A stretch of DNA of 64,000 bases from Rhodospirillum sp047263945 (GCF_047263945.1 NZ_JBLAVB010000001.1:868001-932000), one strand, 5' to 3'; shown: positions 17,386 through 26,719, numbered from the stretch's first letter. Notes: a model not told the origin generated them from the letters alone. Program-made: numbers and translations.

Positions 17386-17940
17386 TTATTTGATCGTTTT
17401 GAGCCCTGTCCCATCCCGCCCTACATCCAGCGAAGCGGTGTGCTCACCCCCCTTTTTCCCTGTCTCTTCAGCATTTTCACGGGCCTTTTCAATCCACCGT
17501 CCCTGATCATCCTGGCTCCAATAGCGCAATTCAACACCCTGGTCCCGCAAGATCCGCCAATGTCCCCGTGCGGCCTCCACCACCGGACCGTTCCGTCCGT
17601 CGAACAGATTCAGGACTCGGGTAAAGCCCCCTTGCTCCTTGGGCCAAGCTCCATCTGTCAACACGAGGACATCGGCGGCATTGGGATTTTCGATATCGGT
17701 AGTCAGCCAGATGGGGTGTCGCCCCGGATCCCCATCCTCCCGAGAGCCATGAGGCAACCAGGAACTGGCGTCGAACGTCCAAAGCAAGGCATTCAGGACC
17801 CGCACCCGTTCCTCAGATCCGGCAAGGACGACGGCCCGGTGTCCCCCCCCATAGACGCGCGCCAAGAGGCGTGGAAGGGCGTCTTCCAGGGGCCAGATTG
17901 TCAGATGGTAAAAGTCGTATCGGATCATGGGCGTGGTCAT
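17386..17940 (-). CDS. holC: DNA polymerase III subunit chi
   Basis: A 184-residue HolC-family protein, the clamp-loader accessory subunit that contacts single-strand binding protein. Family segments are YDFYHLTIWPLEDALPRLL at the start, HRAVVLAGSEERVRVLNALLW, FLPHG-type SSWLPHG and HPIWLTTDIENPNAADVLVL. The C-terminal 40 residues are charged and less conserved. I use the ATG at 17940; 17928 is an alternative, and the frame is open to 17994. In many alphaproteobacteria holC follows pepA; here no aminopeptidase gene is next to it. Confidence 0.88.
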   Translation of the reverse strand: MTTPMIRYDFYHLTIWPLEDALPRLLARVYGGGHRAVVLAGSEERVRVLNALLWTFDASSWLPHGSREDGDPGRHPIWLTTDIENPNAADVLVLTDGAWPKEQGGFTRVLNLFDGRNGPVVEAARGHWRILRDQGVELRYWSQDDQGRWIEKARENAEETGKKGGEHTASLDVGRDGTGLKTIK

Positions 17941-18036
17941 GGCCGGAGTGTAAACGAAGCCTTCCCCCGTCGTCCGGCAAAAAAGGACCCGCATGGGGAA
18001 AAGGAATCAAGGCTCACTCGTTTGATCGGGAGACAG

Positions 18037-18067
18037 GAAAAAGCCGCCCCCTTTCGGGGGGCGGCTC
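18037..18067 (-). terminator. Rho-independent terminator of degP
   Basis: On the minus strand GAGCCGCCCCCCGAAAGGGG and its complement form a nine-pair stem with a tetraloop, followed by TTTTT. It is 26 bases after the degP stop. Confidence 0.9.
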
Positions 18068-18092
18068 GATTGTCCCATTCCGGTCGCGTCCT

Positions 18093-19661
18093 CTACTTGT
18101 CGCTGATTTTCAAGGGGATAAAGGTGCGAGCACCCTTGTTTTCCACCAGCAGCAAGACGGTCTTTCGATCGGCGTCAACGGCATTGGAAACCGCCTTGGT
18201 CACTTCCTCGGGGGTTGAGACTTCCTGCTGATTGACCTTGATGATCACCACACCCGGTTCCACACCCTTGGTCGCAGCGTCGCTGTCCTCCTTCACGTCA
18301 GTGATGACGATACCCTTGGTATCCTCGCTCAACCCATACATGGACCGCAGCTGGTCATTCAGTTCTGCCACACCCAAACCAAGGGGCGCAATCAGCGTCG
18401 ATCCATCTTCCACCTGTGCCGTCTTGGTTTCGTCGTCAAGCAGACCCTTTTCCTCAGCCACTTCCAATTCACCGACGGACATCTTCAGATCGACGTCCTT
18501 GCCGTCGCGCCAAACCTTCACATCCACTTTCTTATCGATGGCGGTTTCGGCCACGATGCGGGGAAGCTCCCGCATATCCGGTATCGGGCGACCATCGAAG
18601 GACAGGATGACGTCTCCGGCCTTGATGCCCGCCGCAGCGGCCGGGCCTTCAGGGGTAACGGCCGCCACCAAAGCGCCCCGGGGCTTATCCAGGCCTAAAC
18701 CTTCGGCGATTTCCTCACCCACGGACTGAATCCGCACACCGATCCATCCCCGCTTTGTGCGCCCATATTCCTTCAACTGAGCCACCACCTGCTTGGCCAG
18801 ATTGGAAGGCACGGAAAAGCCGATGCCGATGGACCCGCCTGAGGGGCTGAAGATCGCCGTATTAATGCCGATCACCTCGCCGTCCTCGTTGAACAGCGGG
18901 CCACCGGAATTGCCCTTGTTGATGGCCGCATCGGTCTGAATGAAGCTATCATAGGGACCAGCGTTGATGTCGCGAGTCTTGGCGCTGATGATGCCAGCGG
19001 TCACCGTTCCGCCCAGACCGAAGGGGTTGCCAATGGCCACCACCCAATCGCCCACCCGTGCGGCGTCAGAATCCCCCCAGGGCACTGCAGCCGTCAGGGG
19101 CTCCTTGGGCTCCACCTTCAGCAGAGCGACGTCGGTTTTCTCATCATGGCCAATCAGTTTGGCTTTCAAGGCCGTATCGTCCTGCAAAATAACCGTGATC
19201 TCGTCGGCGTCTTTGATCACATGGTTATTGGTGACGATGTAGCCTGTCTTATCGATCACAAATCCCGAGCCCAAGGACGTGGCCTTGCGCGGCCGTCCAC
19301 CGCCGTTGCCGCCGCCGTGCCGATCAAAGAAATCCTTGAAGAACTCCTCGAAGGGCGAGCCCGGCGGGAATTGGGGCATGTCCGGACCGCGAGCGGAATC
19401 AATGGTCTGCGTGGTGGAAATATTGACCACCGCAGGCAGCAGGCGTTCGGCCAAATCGGCAAAACTTGCCGGGGTATCCCGTGCCTGAGCTTCGCCAATG
19501 GGCGACAGACCCGGCACCATGGGAACCGCCATAAGGACGCCGGCCATGAGAACCGGTGCAATGATCCGATGGGCAAATCTCGCCCGCCCTTGGGGGCGCT
19601 GGGAAGTCCCGCCTTCTCCCCGGGGTAATTCGGTTTCTCTGTGAAAGACTTTCTGGAACAC
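18093..19661 (-). CDS. degP: Do-family periplasmic serine protease DegP/HtrA
   Basis: A 522-residue periplasmic protease/chaperone of the DegP/HtrA (Do) family. A signal segment (APVLMAGVLMAVPMVPGLS, about 35-53, ending near AQA) follows a basic N-terminus. The protease domain has the triad His147 (TNNHV), Asp177 (TDVALL) and Ser252 (GNSGGPL). Two PDZ domains follow, about 310-400 (GWIGVRI..GLGLDKPRGALV) and 430-520. The start is GTG at 19661, with AAGGAG eight bases upstream. It degrades or refolds misfolded envelope proteins; the neighbouring hflK-hflC operon also serves membrane protein quality control. A strong terminator follows. Confidence 0.95.
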   Translation of the reverse strand: MFQKVFHRETELPRGEGGTSQRPQGRARFAHRIIAPVLMAGVLMAVPMVPGLSPIGEAQARDTPASFADLAERLLPAVVNISTTQTIDSARGPDMPQFPPGSPFEEFFKDFFDRHGGGNGGGRPRKATSLGSGFVIDKTGYIVTNNHVIKDADEITVILQDDTALKAKLIGHDEKTDVALLKVEPKEPLTAAVPWGDSDAARVGDWVVAIGNPFGLGGTVTAGIISAKTRDINAGPYDSFIQTDAAINKGNSGGPLFNEDGEVIGINTAIFSPSGGSIGIGFSVPSNLAKQVVAQLKEYGRTKRGWIGVRIQSVGEEIAEGLGLDKPRGALVAAVTPEGPAAAAGIKAGDVILSFDGRPIPDMRELPRIVAETAIDKKVDVKVWRDGKDVDLKMSVGELEVAEEKGLLDDETKTAQVEDGSTLIAPLGLGVAELNDQLRSMYGLSEDTKGIVITDVKEDSDAATKGVEPGVVIIKVNQQEVSTPEEVTKAVSNAVDADRKTVLLLVENKGARTFIPLKISDK

Positions 19662-19954
19662 GTCATGGTCTCCTTTGGGCTCCTTCCGATCAGGCCTCCC
19701 GTATGGACGGCCGATGGGAAGGATCTTGGCGCGTCCGGGTGGCGATGGACCGCGCCGGACCTAATGGGATTTGGGTTCATAGCCCCCGGCGGTCAATCGC
19801 CGAAGGCCCGGGGGAGGACCCCCCTTTCGTTCTTGCCTGTTTACAAACTGTTAGCCAATGGTGGCGGAAATGGGACCGACCGGGGGCCAATGTAGTCTAT
19901 TTCGGGGTATTCCTTGGTTCCAGCGAACACCGGAGCAATTTTTGGGGGGGATTG

Positions 19955-20066
19955 TGAGCATCGAGCGGAAAAGGGGGCACCGGTTTTCTGCTCCACGCGA
20001 TGCTCTAACCATATGATACGAGATCAAACCGCCCTAAATCGATCCCGATTTAGGGCGGTTTGATCT
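19955..20066 (+). repeat. Intergenic repeat family C, copy 1
   Basis: Two adjoining palindromes: GAGCATCGAGCGGAAAAG..CGCGATGCTC, then GATCAAACCGCCCTAAATCG with its exact complement, a stem of about 20 bp. A second complete copy is at 29659-29770 and a shorter form at 32071-32125. Confidence 0.75.
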
Positions 20067-20206
20067 AATACCCAGGTGCGGTGAGTTTGACTCACCGCAC
20101 CTGGGAAGCGGCCAAGTGGCCGCCGCGCCTTATGGCGCGTAAAAGCCCGCCTGGCGTTTGAACGCAAGAAAAGCGGCGTGGGTTTCAACCTGCGCCGCTT
20201 GGTATA
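20067..20206 (+). repeat. Intergenic repeat family B, copy 1
   Basis: A 140-base element: CCAGGTGCGGTGAG-TTTGA-CTCACCGCACCTGG hairpin, then GCGGCCAAGTGGCCGC, GCGCCTTATGGCGC, GCCTGGCGTTTGAACGC and AAGCGGCG..CGCCGCTTGGTAT. Copy 2 at 31931-32072 differs in only a few positions; a short diverged copy is at 54535-54593. It begins where the family C element ends. Confidence 0.75.
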
Positions 20207-20225
20207 AGGGGCGGGACGGAAGAAC

Positions 20226-20266
20226 CAAAAGGGGGCGGGACCTCCGTCGGAGATCCCGCCCCCTTT
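20226..20266 (-). terminator. Rho-independent terminator of hflKC
   Basis: A long GGGGGCGGGA/TCCCGCCCCC stem with inner CTCCG/CGGAG pairing, followed on the minus strand by TTTTGGTT. Confidence 0.85.
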
Positions 20267-20286
20267 GACGCGTTAACCGAGACTCC

Positions 20287-21171
20287 TTACCGAGCCGGGG
20301 CAGGCTGGCCCGTCATCGATCCGAAGTACTTGAAAAAATCGCTGTCCGGAGACAGCACCATGCTGGTGTCCTTGCCGGTGCCCAAGGCCTTCTTATAGGC
20401 CTCCATGGAGCGGTAGAAGGCAAAGAACTCAGGATCGGCGCCAAAGGAATCGGCATAGATCTTGATCGCCTGGGCGTCGCCATCACCCCGCAATTGCTGC
20501 GAAGTCTTCTGGGCCTCGGCCATGATCACCGTGCGTTCCCGATCGGCGCGGGCGCGGATCTGCTGGGCCTGTTCCTGGCCCTGGGCGCGGGACTCACGGG
20601 CCTCCCGTTCACGTTCCGACCGGATCCGATCATAAATGGCCTGGCTGGTTTCCTCCGGCAGGTCAGCCCGTCGGATCCGAACATCGGTGACGGCGATCCC
20701 CATTTCCTTGGCATCTTTGTCCACCGCAGCCTTGAGGTCGACCATGATCTGCTCGCGCTCCGGAGACAGCAGAGTCGCCAATCCCACATTACCCAGCACC
20801 CGACGCAGCGAGGAAATCACCACATCCGACAGGCGCGAGCCCGCCTGATACTCGTTGTTCACTGCCCGATAGAATTGCAGGGGGTCAGCGATGCGGTAGC
20901 GAACGAAGGTATCCACCACCAACCGCTTTTGGTCAGCAAGGATCAACTGTTCCGCCGGGGGATCCAGCTCCAGAACGCGCTTGTCGTAGTAAACCACATT
21001 CTGGATGAAGGGAATCTTCACCTTCAGACCAGGCTCCTGGATGGTTCGAACATGCTCGCCAAACTGGAAGACCAGGGCCTGTTGGGTCTGGTTGACAATG
21101 AACAGGGACGAATAAAGGCCAACTGCGACGATAACCGCGACGACGCCGAGGGCGAGAAGAGACGTTTTCAT
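20287..21171 (-). CDS. hflC: HflC, FtsH-modulating membrane protein
   Basis: A 294-residue SPFH/band-7 protein. One N-terminal membrane span (LLALGVVAVIVAVGLYSSLF) is followed by FIVNQTQQALVFQFGEHVR, the SPFH domain and a long coiled coil rich in Arg, Glu, Ala and Gln (about 195-250). With HflK it forms the cage around the FtsH protease and tunes degradation of membrane proteins. Its ATG overlaps the hflK stop codon (TAATG), so translation is coupled. A strong terminator follows. Confidence 0.95.
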   Translation of the reverse strand: MKTSLLALGVVAVIVAVGLYSSLFIVNQTQQALVFQFGEHVRTIQEPGLKVKIPFIQNVVYYDKRVLELDPPAEQLILADQKRLVVDTFVRYRIADPLQFYRAVNNEYQAGSRLSDVVISSLRRVLGNVGLATLLSPEREQIMVDLKAAVDKDAKEMGIAVTDVRIRRADLPEETSQAIYDRIRSEREREARESRAQGQEQAQQIRARADRERTVIMAEAQKTSQQLRGDGDAQAIKIYADSFGADPEFFAFYRSMEAYKKALGTGKDTSMVLSPDSDFFKYFGSMTGQPAPAR

Positions 21172-22334
21172 TATTTGCTCCCCTGCGCGGTGCTGGCTCC
21201 GGACGTCGATCGCCCCGGATCGGACCGGTTGGCATTCAGTTCTGGCAGGGGCAGATACGGAACGACGCCCTGTCCATCTTTATCGATGATGATCTTGTTC
21301 ACGCTAGCCAATACATCTTCCATGGTTTCCAGATAGATGCGCTTGGTGGTCACATCCTTGTCGACCTTGTAGGCCTTATAGATTTGGTCGAAACGCGAGG
21401 CATCACCCTGGGCACGATTGACAATCTCTTCCTTATAGGCTTCGGCCTGTTGGACCAACTGCTCGGCGTTACCCCGGGCTGCCGGGATGACGGAGTTGCG
21501 ATAGGCCTCCGCTTCGTTGCGAAGGCGGACCTTGTCGGTTTCTGCACGCTGCACATCGTTGAACGCATCCACCACCTCGGCGGGGGGGTCGACCTTCAGC
21601 AACTGCAGACGGCGAATCTGGATACCGGACTTATATTCGTCCAGCAGGGCCTGAAGCATGGATTTTGCCCGCTCTTCGATGGCTTGACGACCCTCGGTCA
21701 AGGCCACTTGGATCGGAGTCTGACCGATGACCTCACGCATGACGCTTTCGGCGGCGCGGGTTACGGCGCTGCGGGGATCGCGAAGGTTAAACAGGTATTC
21801 ACCGGCGTCCTTGATCACCCAGACCAGGGAAAAGTCGATGTCGATGATGTTCTCGTCTCCGGTCAGCATCAGGCTTTCCTCGAGAACGTCACGGGCCACT
21901 TCACCGGGACGACCGGTTGAGCCCCGCAAGCCGATTTCCACCCGGTTTTCCCGAGTCACCTTGGGCAGTAGCACCGTTTCCACCGGATAGGGCAGATGGT
22001 AATGCAACCCCGGGGGCGTGGTCGTGGTGTATTCGCCGAATCGCATAACGACGCCCTGCTCGTCCGTGCCCACCCGATAGAACCCGGAAAGCAGCCAGAT
22101 CGCCAGAGCAAGCAGAACAAGGATAGCGATTCCCTTGGAGCCCAGTCCACCGCCAGAGCCGCCGGGGATCATGGACTTGAAGCGCTCCTGGCCCTTGCGC
22201 AGAACTTCCTCGAGGTCGGGGGGTTGGTTGCCACGGCCATTATTGCCGCGCCCTCCACCGCCACTGCCCCATGGGCCGCCGCCACCGCCGCCGCTACCCC
22301 ACGGGCCGCCGCCTCCTTGTTGGTTCCATGCCAT
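21171..22334 (-). CDS. hflK: HflK, FtsH-modulating membrane protein
   Basis: A 387-residue SPFH-domain protein. The N-terminal 35 residues are Gly-rich repeats (GGGGGPWGSGGGGGGPWGSG), followed by LEEVLRKGQERFKSMIPGG, one membrane span (IAILVLLALAIWLLSGFY) and YRVGTDEQGVVMRFGEY. The SPFH domain and an Ala/Glu/Arg coiled coil follow. It pairs with HflC. AAAGGGAC precedes the ATG. It is the first gene of the hflK-hflC operon and divergent from apbC, with a 330-base gap. Confidence 0.95.
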   Translation of the reverse strand: MAWNQQGGGGPWGSGGGGGGPWGSGGGGRGNNGRGNQPPDLEEVLRKGQERFKSMIPGGSGGGLGSKGIAILVLLALAIWLLSGFYRVGTDEQGVVMRFGEYTTTTPPGLHYHLPYPVETVLLPKVTRENRVEIGLRGSTGRPGEVARDVLEESLMLTGDENIIDIDFSLVWVIKDAGEYLFNLRDPRSAVTRAAESVMREVIGQTPIQVALTEGRQAIEERAKSMLQALLDEYKSGIQIRRLQLLKVDPPAEVVDAFNDVQRAETDKVRLRNEAEAYRNSVIPAARGNAEQLVQQAEAYKEEIVNRAQGDASRFDQIYKAYKVDKDVTTKRIYLETMEDVLASVNKIIIDKDGQGVVPYLPLPELNANRSDPGRSTSGASTAQGSK

Positions 22335-22664
22335 TGAACGAAGTCCCTTTCGCGTTTAAATCTTCAAACATCTTTGTCGCGCGCCGCCTTGAAAATGCAG
22401 GGCCGCGAAAACCTTATAGGACAGGTAAGGACTACTGGCCAAGGACGCAACAGAAACCGAGCACCGGTTACTCGGACAGATCCTGAAACCGCTGTTCGGT
22501 TTCAGGCCGTCGATCCGCAAACCAACGCCCTCTTTCCGCTTCGCTTCTCTCAGACGCACTCCCTGTCCCGCCTTTCTCCCCCGAGGGTCGACCTGACCTT
22601 CCCACCCGACATTCGCAATGTTGGGTTCTCCGCATATCGTTTCACCTACAAGGGGTTTCAATCG
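22335..22664. other. Divergent promoter region hflK / apbC
   Basis: This 330-base region separates divergent hflK and apbC. The apbC frame stays open through most of it, but that part has no homology to the family, so I treat it as untranslated. No repeat, RNA or clear promoter motif was found. Confidence 0.5.
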
Positions 22665-23735
22665 ATGTCCGCCGTCACAAAGGACGATATTCTCAAGGCC
22701 TTGGCCACCGTGAAGACGCCCACGGGCCAGGATCTGGTTTCCCAGGGATGGGTGGACAGCCTGTCCGTTCAACCTGGAGAGGGGGGAGCTGCCGTGATTC
22801 TGACCATCGCCGTCCCCCCGGAACTGGGCGAAAAGCTCGAACCGCTGCGCCGTCAGGCAGAAGACGCGGCCCGTGCCCTGCCCGGCGTGGGTCGAGTTAC
22901 AGCGGTCTTGACCGCCCAACGGCCAGAACCGCCACCGATCAACAGCAAACCCCAAGGGCCGAACAAGATCGCGCTGCCGACCATCAAACATGTGATCGCC
23001 GTGGCCTCCGGCAAGGGAGGTGTGGGCAAATCCACCACCACGGCCAATCTGGCCCTGGCGCTGGCCTCCCAGGGCCTAAAGGTCGGTGTCTATGACGCAG
23101 ACATCCATGGCCCGTCCATGCCCCGCATGTTGGGGGTGAGAGACGAGAAGCCCCAGTCCGCAGGAGGAGAACAGGCCTATCCGGTCACTGGCCATGGGCT
23201 GGCGATCATGTCCATTGGTTTCATGGTGGCCGAAGACGACCCGGTGATTTGGCGCGGCCCCATGGTCATGGGCGCCCTGGAGAAGCTGCTTCGGGACGTG
23301 GTTTGGGGGGATCTGGATATTCTGCTGATCGACATGCCGCCGGGGACGGGGGATGCCCAATTGACCATCAGCCAGAAGGTCCCTCTATCCGGCGTGGTCA
23401 TCGTCTCCACCCCCCAGGACATCGCCCTGCTGGACGCCCGCAAGGGTTTGAACATGTTCCGCAAGGTGGATGTCCCCGTTCTCGGCCTGATCGAGAACAT
23501 GAGCTACCACCTGTGTTCCAATTGCGGACATCGGGAAGAGGTCTTCAGCCACGGCGGTGCCAAACGTACGGCGGAGGAACTCGGGGCGGAGTTCCTGGGG
23601 GACCTGCCCTTGGATATCAAGATCCGGGCGACGGCGGACATTGGCGCCCCGGTCACGGTCAGCGATCCGGACGGCCCCCATGCCCTGGCCTACAAGGCCA
23701 TCGCCAAACGCATCTGGGATAAGTTGGAGGGATAG
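22665..23735 (+). CDS. apbC: Iron-sulfur cluster carrier protein ApbC/Mrp
   Basis: A 356-residue Mrp/NBP35-type P-loop ATPase that carries and delivers 4Fe-4S clusters in the cytoplasm. Residues 1-85 form a DUF59/MIP18-like domain (ILKALATVKTPTGQDLV). The deviant Walker A motif GKGGVGKST is at 116-124, the switch DADIHGPS at 144-151 and IDMPPGTGD at 222-230. The conserved CxxC (Cys284, Cys287 in HLCSNCGH) binds the bridging cluster. AGGGG precedes the ATG at 22665; upstream in-frame starts have no family similarity. Confidence 0.95.
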   Translation: MSAVTKDDILKALATVKTPTGQDLVSQGWVDSLSVQPGEGGAAVILTIAVPPELGEKLEPLRRQAEDAARALPGVGRVTAVLTAQRPEPPPINSKPQGPNKIALPTIKHVIAVASGKGGVGKSTTTANLALALASQGLKVGVYDADIHGPSMPRMLGVRDEKPQSAGGEQAYPVTGHGLAIMSIGFMVAEDDPVIWRGPMVMGALEKLLRDVVWGDLDILLIDMPPGTGDAQLTISQKVPLSGVVIVSTPQDIALLDARKGLNMFRKVDVPVLGLIENMSYHLCSNCGHREEVFSHGGAKRTAEELGAEFLGDLPLDIKIRATADIGAPVTVSDPDGPHALAYKAIAKRIWDKLEG

Positions 23736-23865
23736 GGGAAGCCCTGGTACCTCCCAAGGTCATTTTCAGAGACCACCGCAGTGAAGACGAGCCCCAAACT
23801 GCGGCAATCAAACACCCGACTGGGCGCCAGGCAAAGCGCGCCCAGTCGAAGCCCTTCGCGCGGCC

Positions 23866-23935
23866 AGAGTGCCTTCGAGATCAAATTGGCCCAGGTCTTG
23901 GCCCGACTTGATCTCGAAGGCACTCTAAAATCTAT
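23866..23935. repeat. Large palindrome related to family A flanks
   Basis: AGAGTGCCTTCGAGATCAA and TTGATCTCGAAGGCACTCT form a perfect 19-bp stem with a loop of about 29 bases that contains TTGGCCCAGG and TTGGCCCGAC. The arm CTCGAAGGCACTCT is the same sequence found next to family A copies at 14567, near 100 and, diverged, near 62350. It lies between the convergent genes apbC and usp. Confidence 0.6.
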
Positions 23936-23966
23936 CTAGTGAGAGTGAAACTGGCGTAAGGCAAGT

Positions 23967-24000
23967 CAGCACCGGATGCCCCTACGTCCATCCGGTGCTG
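23967..24000. repeat. Perfect 12-bp hairpin between convergent genes
   Basis: CAGCACCGGATG and CATCCGGTGCTG pair around a 10-base loop, 7 bases after the stop of the stress protein gene. No T run follows on either strand, so it is not a classical terminator, although it could stabilise the mRNA end. Confidence 0.5.
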
Positions 24001-24006
24001 AAGCCC

Positions 24007-24843
24007 TCAATGACTCATCAGAACCGGGATGGTCATATGGCGCACGATGTGGCGGGTCGCCCCACCGAGCACCAATTCGCGCAGGCGGGAGCGGCCATAG
24101 GCCCCCATGACGATCAGATCGACGCTTTCGTCAGCGGCCCGGGAGAGCAGCATGGCGCCCGCATCCATGTCTTCGGCATGGACAGCATGGGCTTCGGCTT
24201 TCACCCCATGGCGGGCCAAATGCAGACAAATGTCAGCACCCGGGACCTCGCCATGGCCCTGACGGCCCCCGCGCGGGTTGACGACGACCACTTCCACCTT
24301 GCTCGCCCGTTTCAGGAGGGGAATGGCGTCGTTGACGGCCCGGGTCGCCTCCCGGCTTCCGTTCCAGGCGACCATCACATGGTGACCGGCGCTCTTGAAG
24401 GTGCCGGCGTAGGGCACAACCAGAACCGGCCGTGCTGCATCCAATACCAGATGGTCGACGAGCCCCGACTCCCCGTCCATTTCGTCGTCGCGGGGGTCGA
24501 TTTGACCGGCGACCACGAAATCCGTGTAGCGGGCATGCATACAGAAGCTCTCGACCAAATCCCCTTCGGCCTCGCGCCATTCGTAAGATACGCCAGCGGC
24601 CTTGGCCACGGATTCGAACATCTCGTGTTCAACCTTGATGGCGTCGGCGGCGAACTTGCGCTGGGCCTCGGCGACCTCGGGACCCAATTGGGACATGACG
24701 AACTGTGGCACATGGGGAACGGTCTTCACCCCCAGGCCCGTCAAATGCGCCCCATGTTCCACGGCCATGGCCGCCGCCAATTCCAGCCGAGCCCGGCAAT
24801 GGGACGACTTATCAACATGGACTAGGATGTCCTTGAAAGACAT
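24007..24843 (-). CDS. Universal stress protein, two tandem Usp domains
   Basis: A 278-residue cytoplasmic protein with two UspA folds. The first runs about 1-145 (MSFKDILVHVDKSSH, then DFVVAGQIDPRD). The second runs about 155-278 (HHVMVAWNGSREATRAVNDAIP) and ends with the ATP-binding pattern MGAYGRSRLRELVLGGATRH. The glycine pattern appears only in the second domain. Proteins of this kind bind nucleotides and help survival under stress; the target is unknown. AAGGAGG lies before the ATG at 24843. It is divergent from hemA across a long gap. Confidence 0.92.
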   Translation of the reverse strand: MSFKDILVHVDKSSHCRARLELAAAMAVEHGAHLTGLGVKTVPHVPQFVMSQLGPEVAEAQRKFAADAIKVEHEMFESVAKAAGVSYEWREAEGDLVESFCMHARYTDFVVAGQIDPRDDEMDGESGLVDHLVLDAARPVLVVPYAGTFKSAGHHVMVAWNGSREATRAVNDAIPLLKRASKVEVVVVNPRGGRQGHGEVPGADICLHLARHGVKAEAHAVHAEDMDAGAMLLSRAADESVDLIVMGAYGRSRLRELVLGGATRHIVRHMTIPVLMSH

Positions 24844-25471
24844 TGCTTCCTCCTTGAACGGTGGGTGATGATCCGGATCCCGAGGATTCACACCGGACTT
24901 CACCCAACCCTATTGAATACGGACCGAGGGGAGCCGCCAGGCCAAAAGCCATCAGCCCAGAAACGATCCATGGGACGGTCGCGAAAAGGTCCTCCTCCCC
25001 CCCTGGCCGAACCACTTGGACAGGGGCGGCCTCCCACCTGGCACTGGATCCTAAATCACTGGGACGCGGAGATAAACCGCCAAGTCGATGAACGAGCCCT
25101 GCGGAAAATCCGCATCTGATCCGCGCGATCCACCACATCCCCAGGAGAGAGCCCCCCAGGACACTGCCTTGGTCGCCATCCTGCTGGGCAGCCTGTTGGG
25201 CGGCGTCGGTCAGATCACCGCCCAACAACATATCCCCCATGCGCCTTAAGTCGGTTCATCGGGTCTGGACATCCCGCTTCTCACCCGTATGCTGGGACTT
25301 CGTTGGTGACGATCCGTCCTTAACACCCCGAGAAGGTCTCTTCCCGAAGCGGCCCCAGGACCCAGCCACCGCAGTATGCCCCCGGCCCCCGACCCATCTG
25401 GTGACCGCCTCAAAGGCGCACCGATCAGTTCACAGGGAAAGTGGGGCGAACGCGTCAGGAGTTGCCCGACC
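24844..25471. other. 628-base divergent region usp / hemA
   Basis: The region must contain the promoters of the stress protein gene and hemA. No FNR-type TTGAT-N4-ATCAA dyad or other operator could be identified. A 142-codon minus-strand frame (24812-25240) overlaps the start of the stress protein gene; its first 30 residues are polar and Gln/Gly-rich, but it has no ribosome site and I do not count it as a gene. Confidence 0.45.
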
Positions 25472-26686
25472 ATGGATTACGAGAGCTTTTTCGCAGACAG
25501 GCTGAGCAGTCTGAAGCGGGAAGGACGGTACCGCGTCTTCGCCGACCTGGAACGCCAAGTCGACAGGTTCCCGATCGCGCGGAACTACCGGAACGGCATA
25601 GTCCATGAGGTCACCATTTGGTGCTCGAACGACTACCTGGGCATGGGGATCCATCCCGAATTGCTGACTGCCATGGATGAAGCCCTGCGCATCTGCGGCG
25701 CCGGCGCTGGGGGAACCCGCAATATCAGCGGCACAAACCATTACCATGTACTGCTGGAGGAGGAACTCGCCCTCTGGCACGCTAAGGACGCAGCCCTTCT
25801 GTTCACCAGCGGCTATGTTGCCAACATGACCGCCCTGATGACCCTGGGATCCCAAATTCCCGACTTGGTCATCCTGTCGGACTCCGACAACCATAATTCC
25901 ATGATCGAAGGGATCCGTCACTCCCGGGCGCCGAAGGAGGTCTTCCGCCACAACGACCTGGAGCATTTGGAAAGCCTCCTGCGGAAGTATCCTAAGGAGA
26001 CTCCGAAGCTGATCGCCTTCGAATCGGTCTATTCCATGGACGGGGACATTTCTCCCATTAAGGAAATCTGCGATCTGGCCGATAAGTATGGCGCCATGAC
26101 CTATCTGGATGAAGTCCACGCCGTGGGTATGTATGGCGAGACCGGCTCCGGCGTCGCCGAACGGGACGGCCAACGCGATCGGATCACCATCATTCAGGCG
26201 ACGATGGGGAAGGCCATCGGCGTGATCGGCGGCTATATTTGCGCCTCGCGGAATCTGGTGGACTTCATCCGCAGCTTCGGTGCGGGCTTCATCTTCACCA
26301 CCTCCCTGCCTCCGGCCATAGCGGCTGGCGCCCTGGCCAGTGTCCGGTATTTAAAGGCGCACAACGAATTACGCATCCGCCACCAGGAACGCGCCGCCAC
26401 CGCCAAACGGCGTCTGGCAGAAGCGGGCCTCCCCGTCATGCCATCTGTCAGCCATATCGTTCCCGTTTTGGTGGGGGACGCGACCCTGTGCAAACAGGCG
26501 TCGGACCTCTTGCTGGAGCTGCACGACATCTACGTTCAGCCCATCAATTATCCCACCGTGCCCAAAGGGACAGAGCGTCTCCGCCTGACCCCAACGCCGC
26601 TGCATGGGGATGAGCATATGGACCACATGGTCGCAGCACTGACCGACGTTTGGCGCCGCCTTGGATTGAAACAACGCGCCGCGTGA
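25472..26686 (+). CDS. hemA: 5-aminolevulinate synthase
   Basis: The 404-residue product is the PLP-dependent 5-aminolevulinate synthase that condenses glycine and succinyl-CoA, the first step of the C4 (Shemin) tetrapyrrole pathway of alphaproteobacteria. Features: WCSNDYLGMG (50-59), GAGAGGTRNISGTNHYH (76-92), DEVHAVGMYG (213-222) with the PLP-binding Asp, and the Schiff-base lysine Lys247 in ATMGKAIG. The C-terminal YVQPINYPTVPKGTERLR is diagnostic. AGGAG precedes the ATG at 25472. With hemN at 8140 it supports heme or bacteriochlorophyll synthesis. It is followed by a small regulator gene with its own promoter. Confidence 0.97.
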   Translation: MDYESFFADRLSSLKREGRYRVFADLERQVDRFPIARNYRNGIVHEVTIWCSNDYLGMGIHPELLTAMDEALRICGAGAGGTRNISGTNHYHVLLEEELALWHAKDAALLFTSGYVANMTALMTLGSQIPDLVILSDSDNHNSMIEGIRHSRAPKEVFRHNDLEHLESLLRKYPKETPKLIAFESVYSMDGDISPIKEICDLADKYGAMTYLDEVHAVGMYGETGSGVAERDGQRDRITIIQATMGKAIGVIGGYICASRNLVDFIRSFGAGFIFTTSLPPAIAAGALASVRYLKAHNELRIRHQERAATAKRRLAEAGLPVMPSVSHIVPVLVGDATLCKQASDLLLELHDIYVQPINYPTVPKGTERLRLTPTPLHGDEHMDHMVAALTDVWRRLGLKQRAA

Positions 26687-26690
26687 CACG

Positions 26691-26719
26691 TTTACCAGAG
26701 CGGAATAATGCGGTATACT
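26691..26719 (+). promoter_or_regulatory. Probable promoter of the winged-helix gene
   Basis: TTTACC (26691-26696), a 17-base spacer and TATACT (26714-26719) form a good sigma70-type promoter just after the hemA stop. It leaves a leader of about 40 bases to the start at 26766. Confidence 0.55.

Larger units (their letters stand above)
19662..20286. other. 625-base intergenic region with two abutting repeats
   Basis: It contains the degP upstream region (19662-19954), family C and family B repeats joined end to end (19955-20206), and the terminator of hflC (20226-20266). I see no gene. Confidence 0.6.

Noticed and set aside
24812..25240. 142-codon minus frame upstream of the stress protein
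   Set aside because: Overlaps the start of the stress protein gene in another frame and lacks a ribosome site; only its polar Gln/Gly N-terminus looks gene-like.
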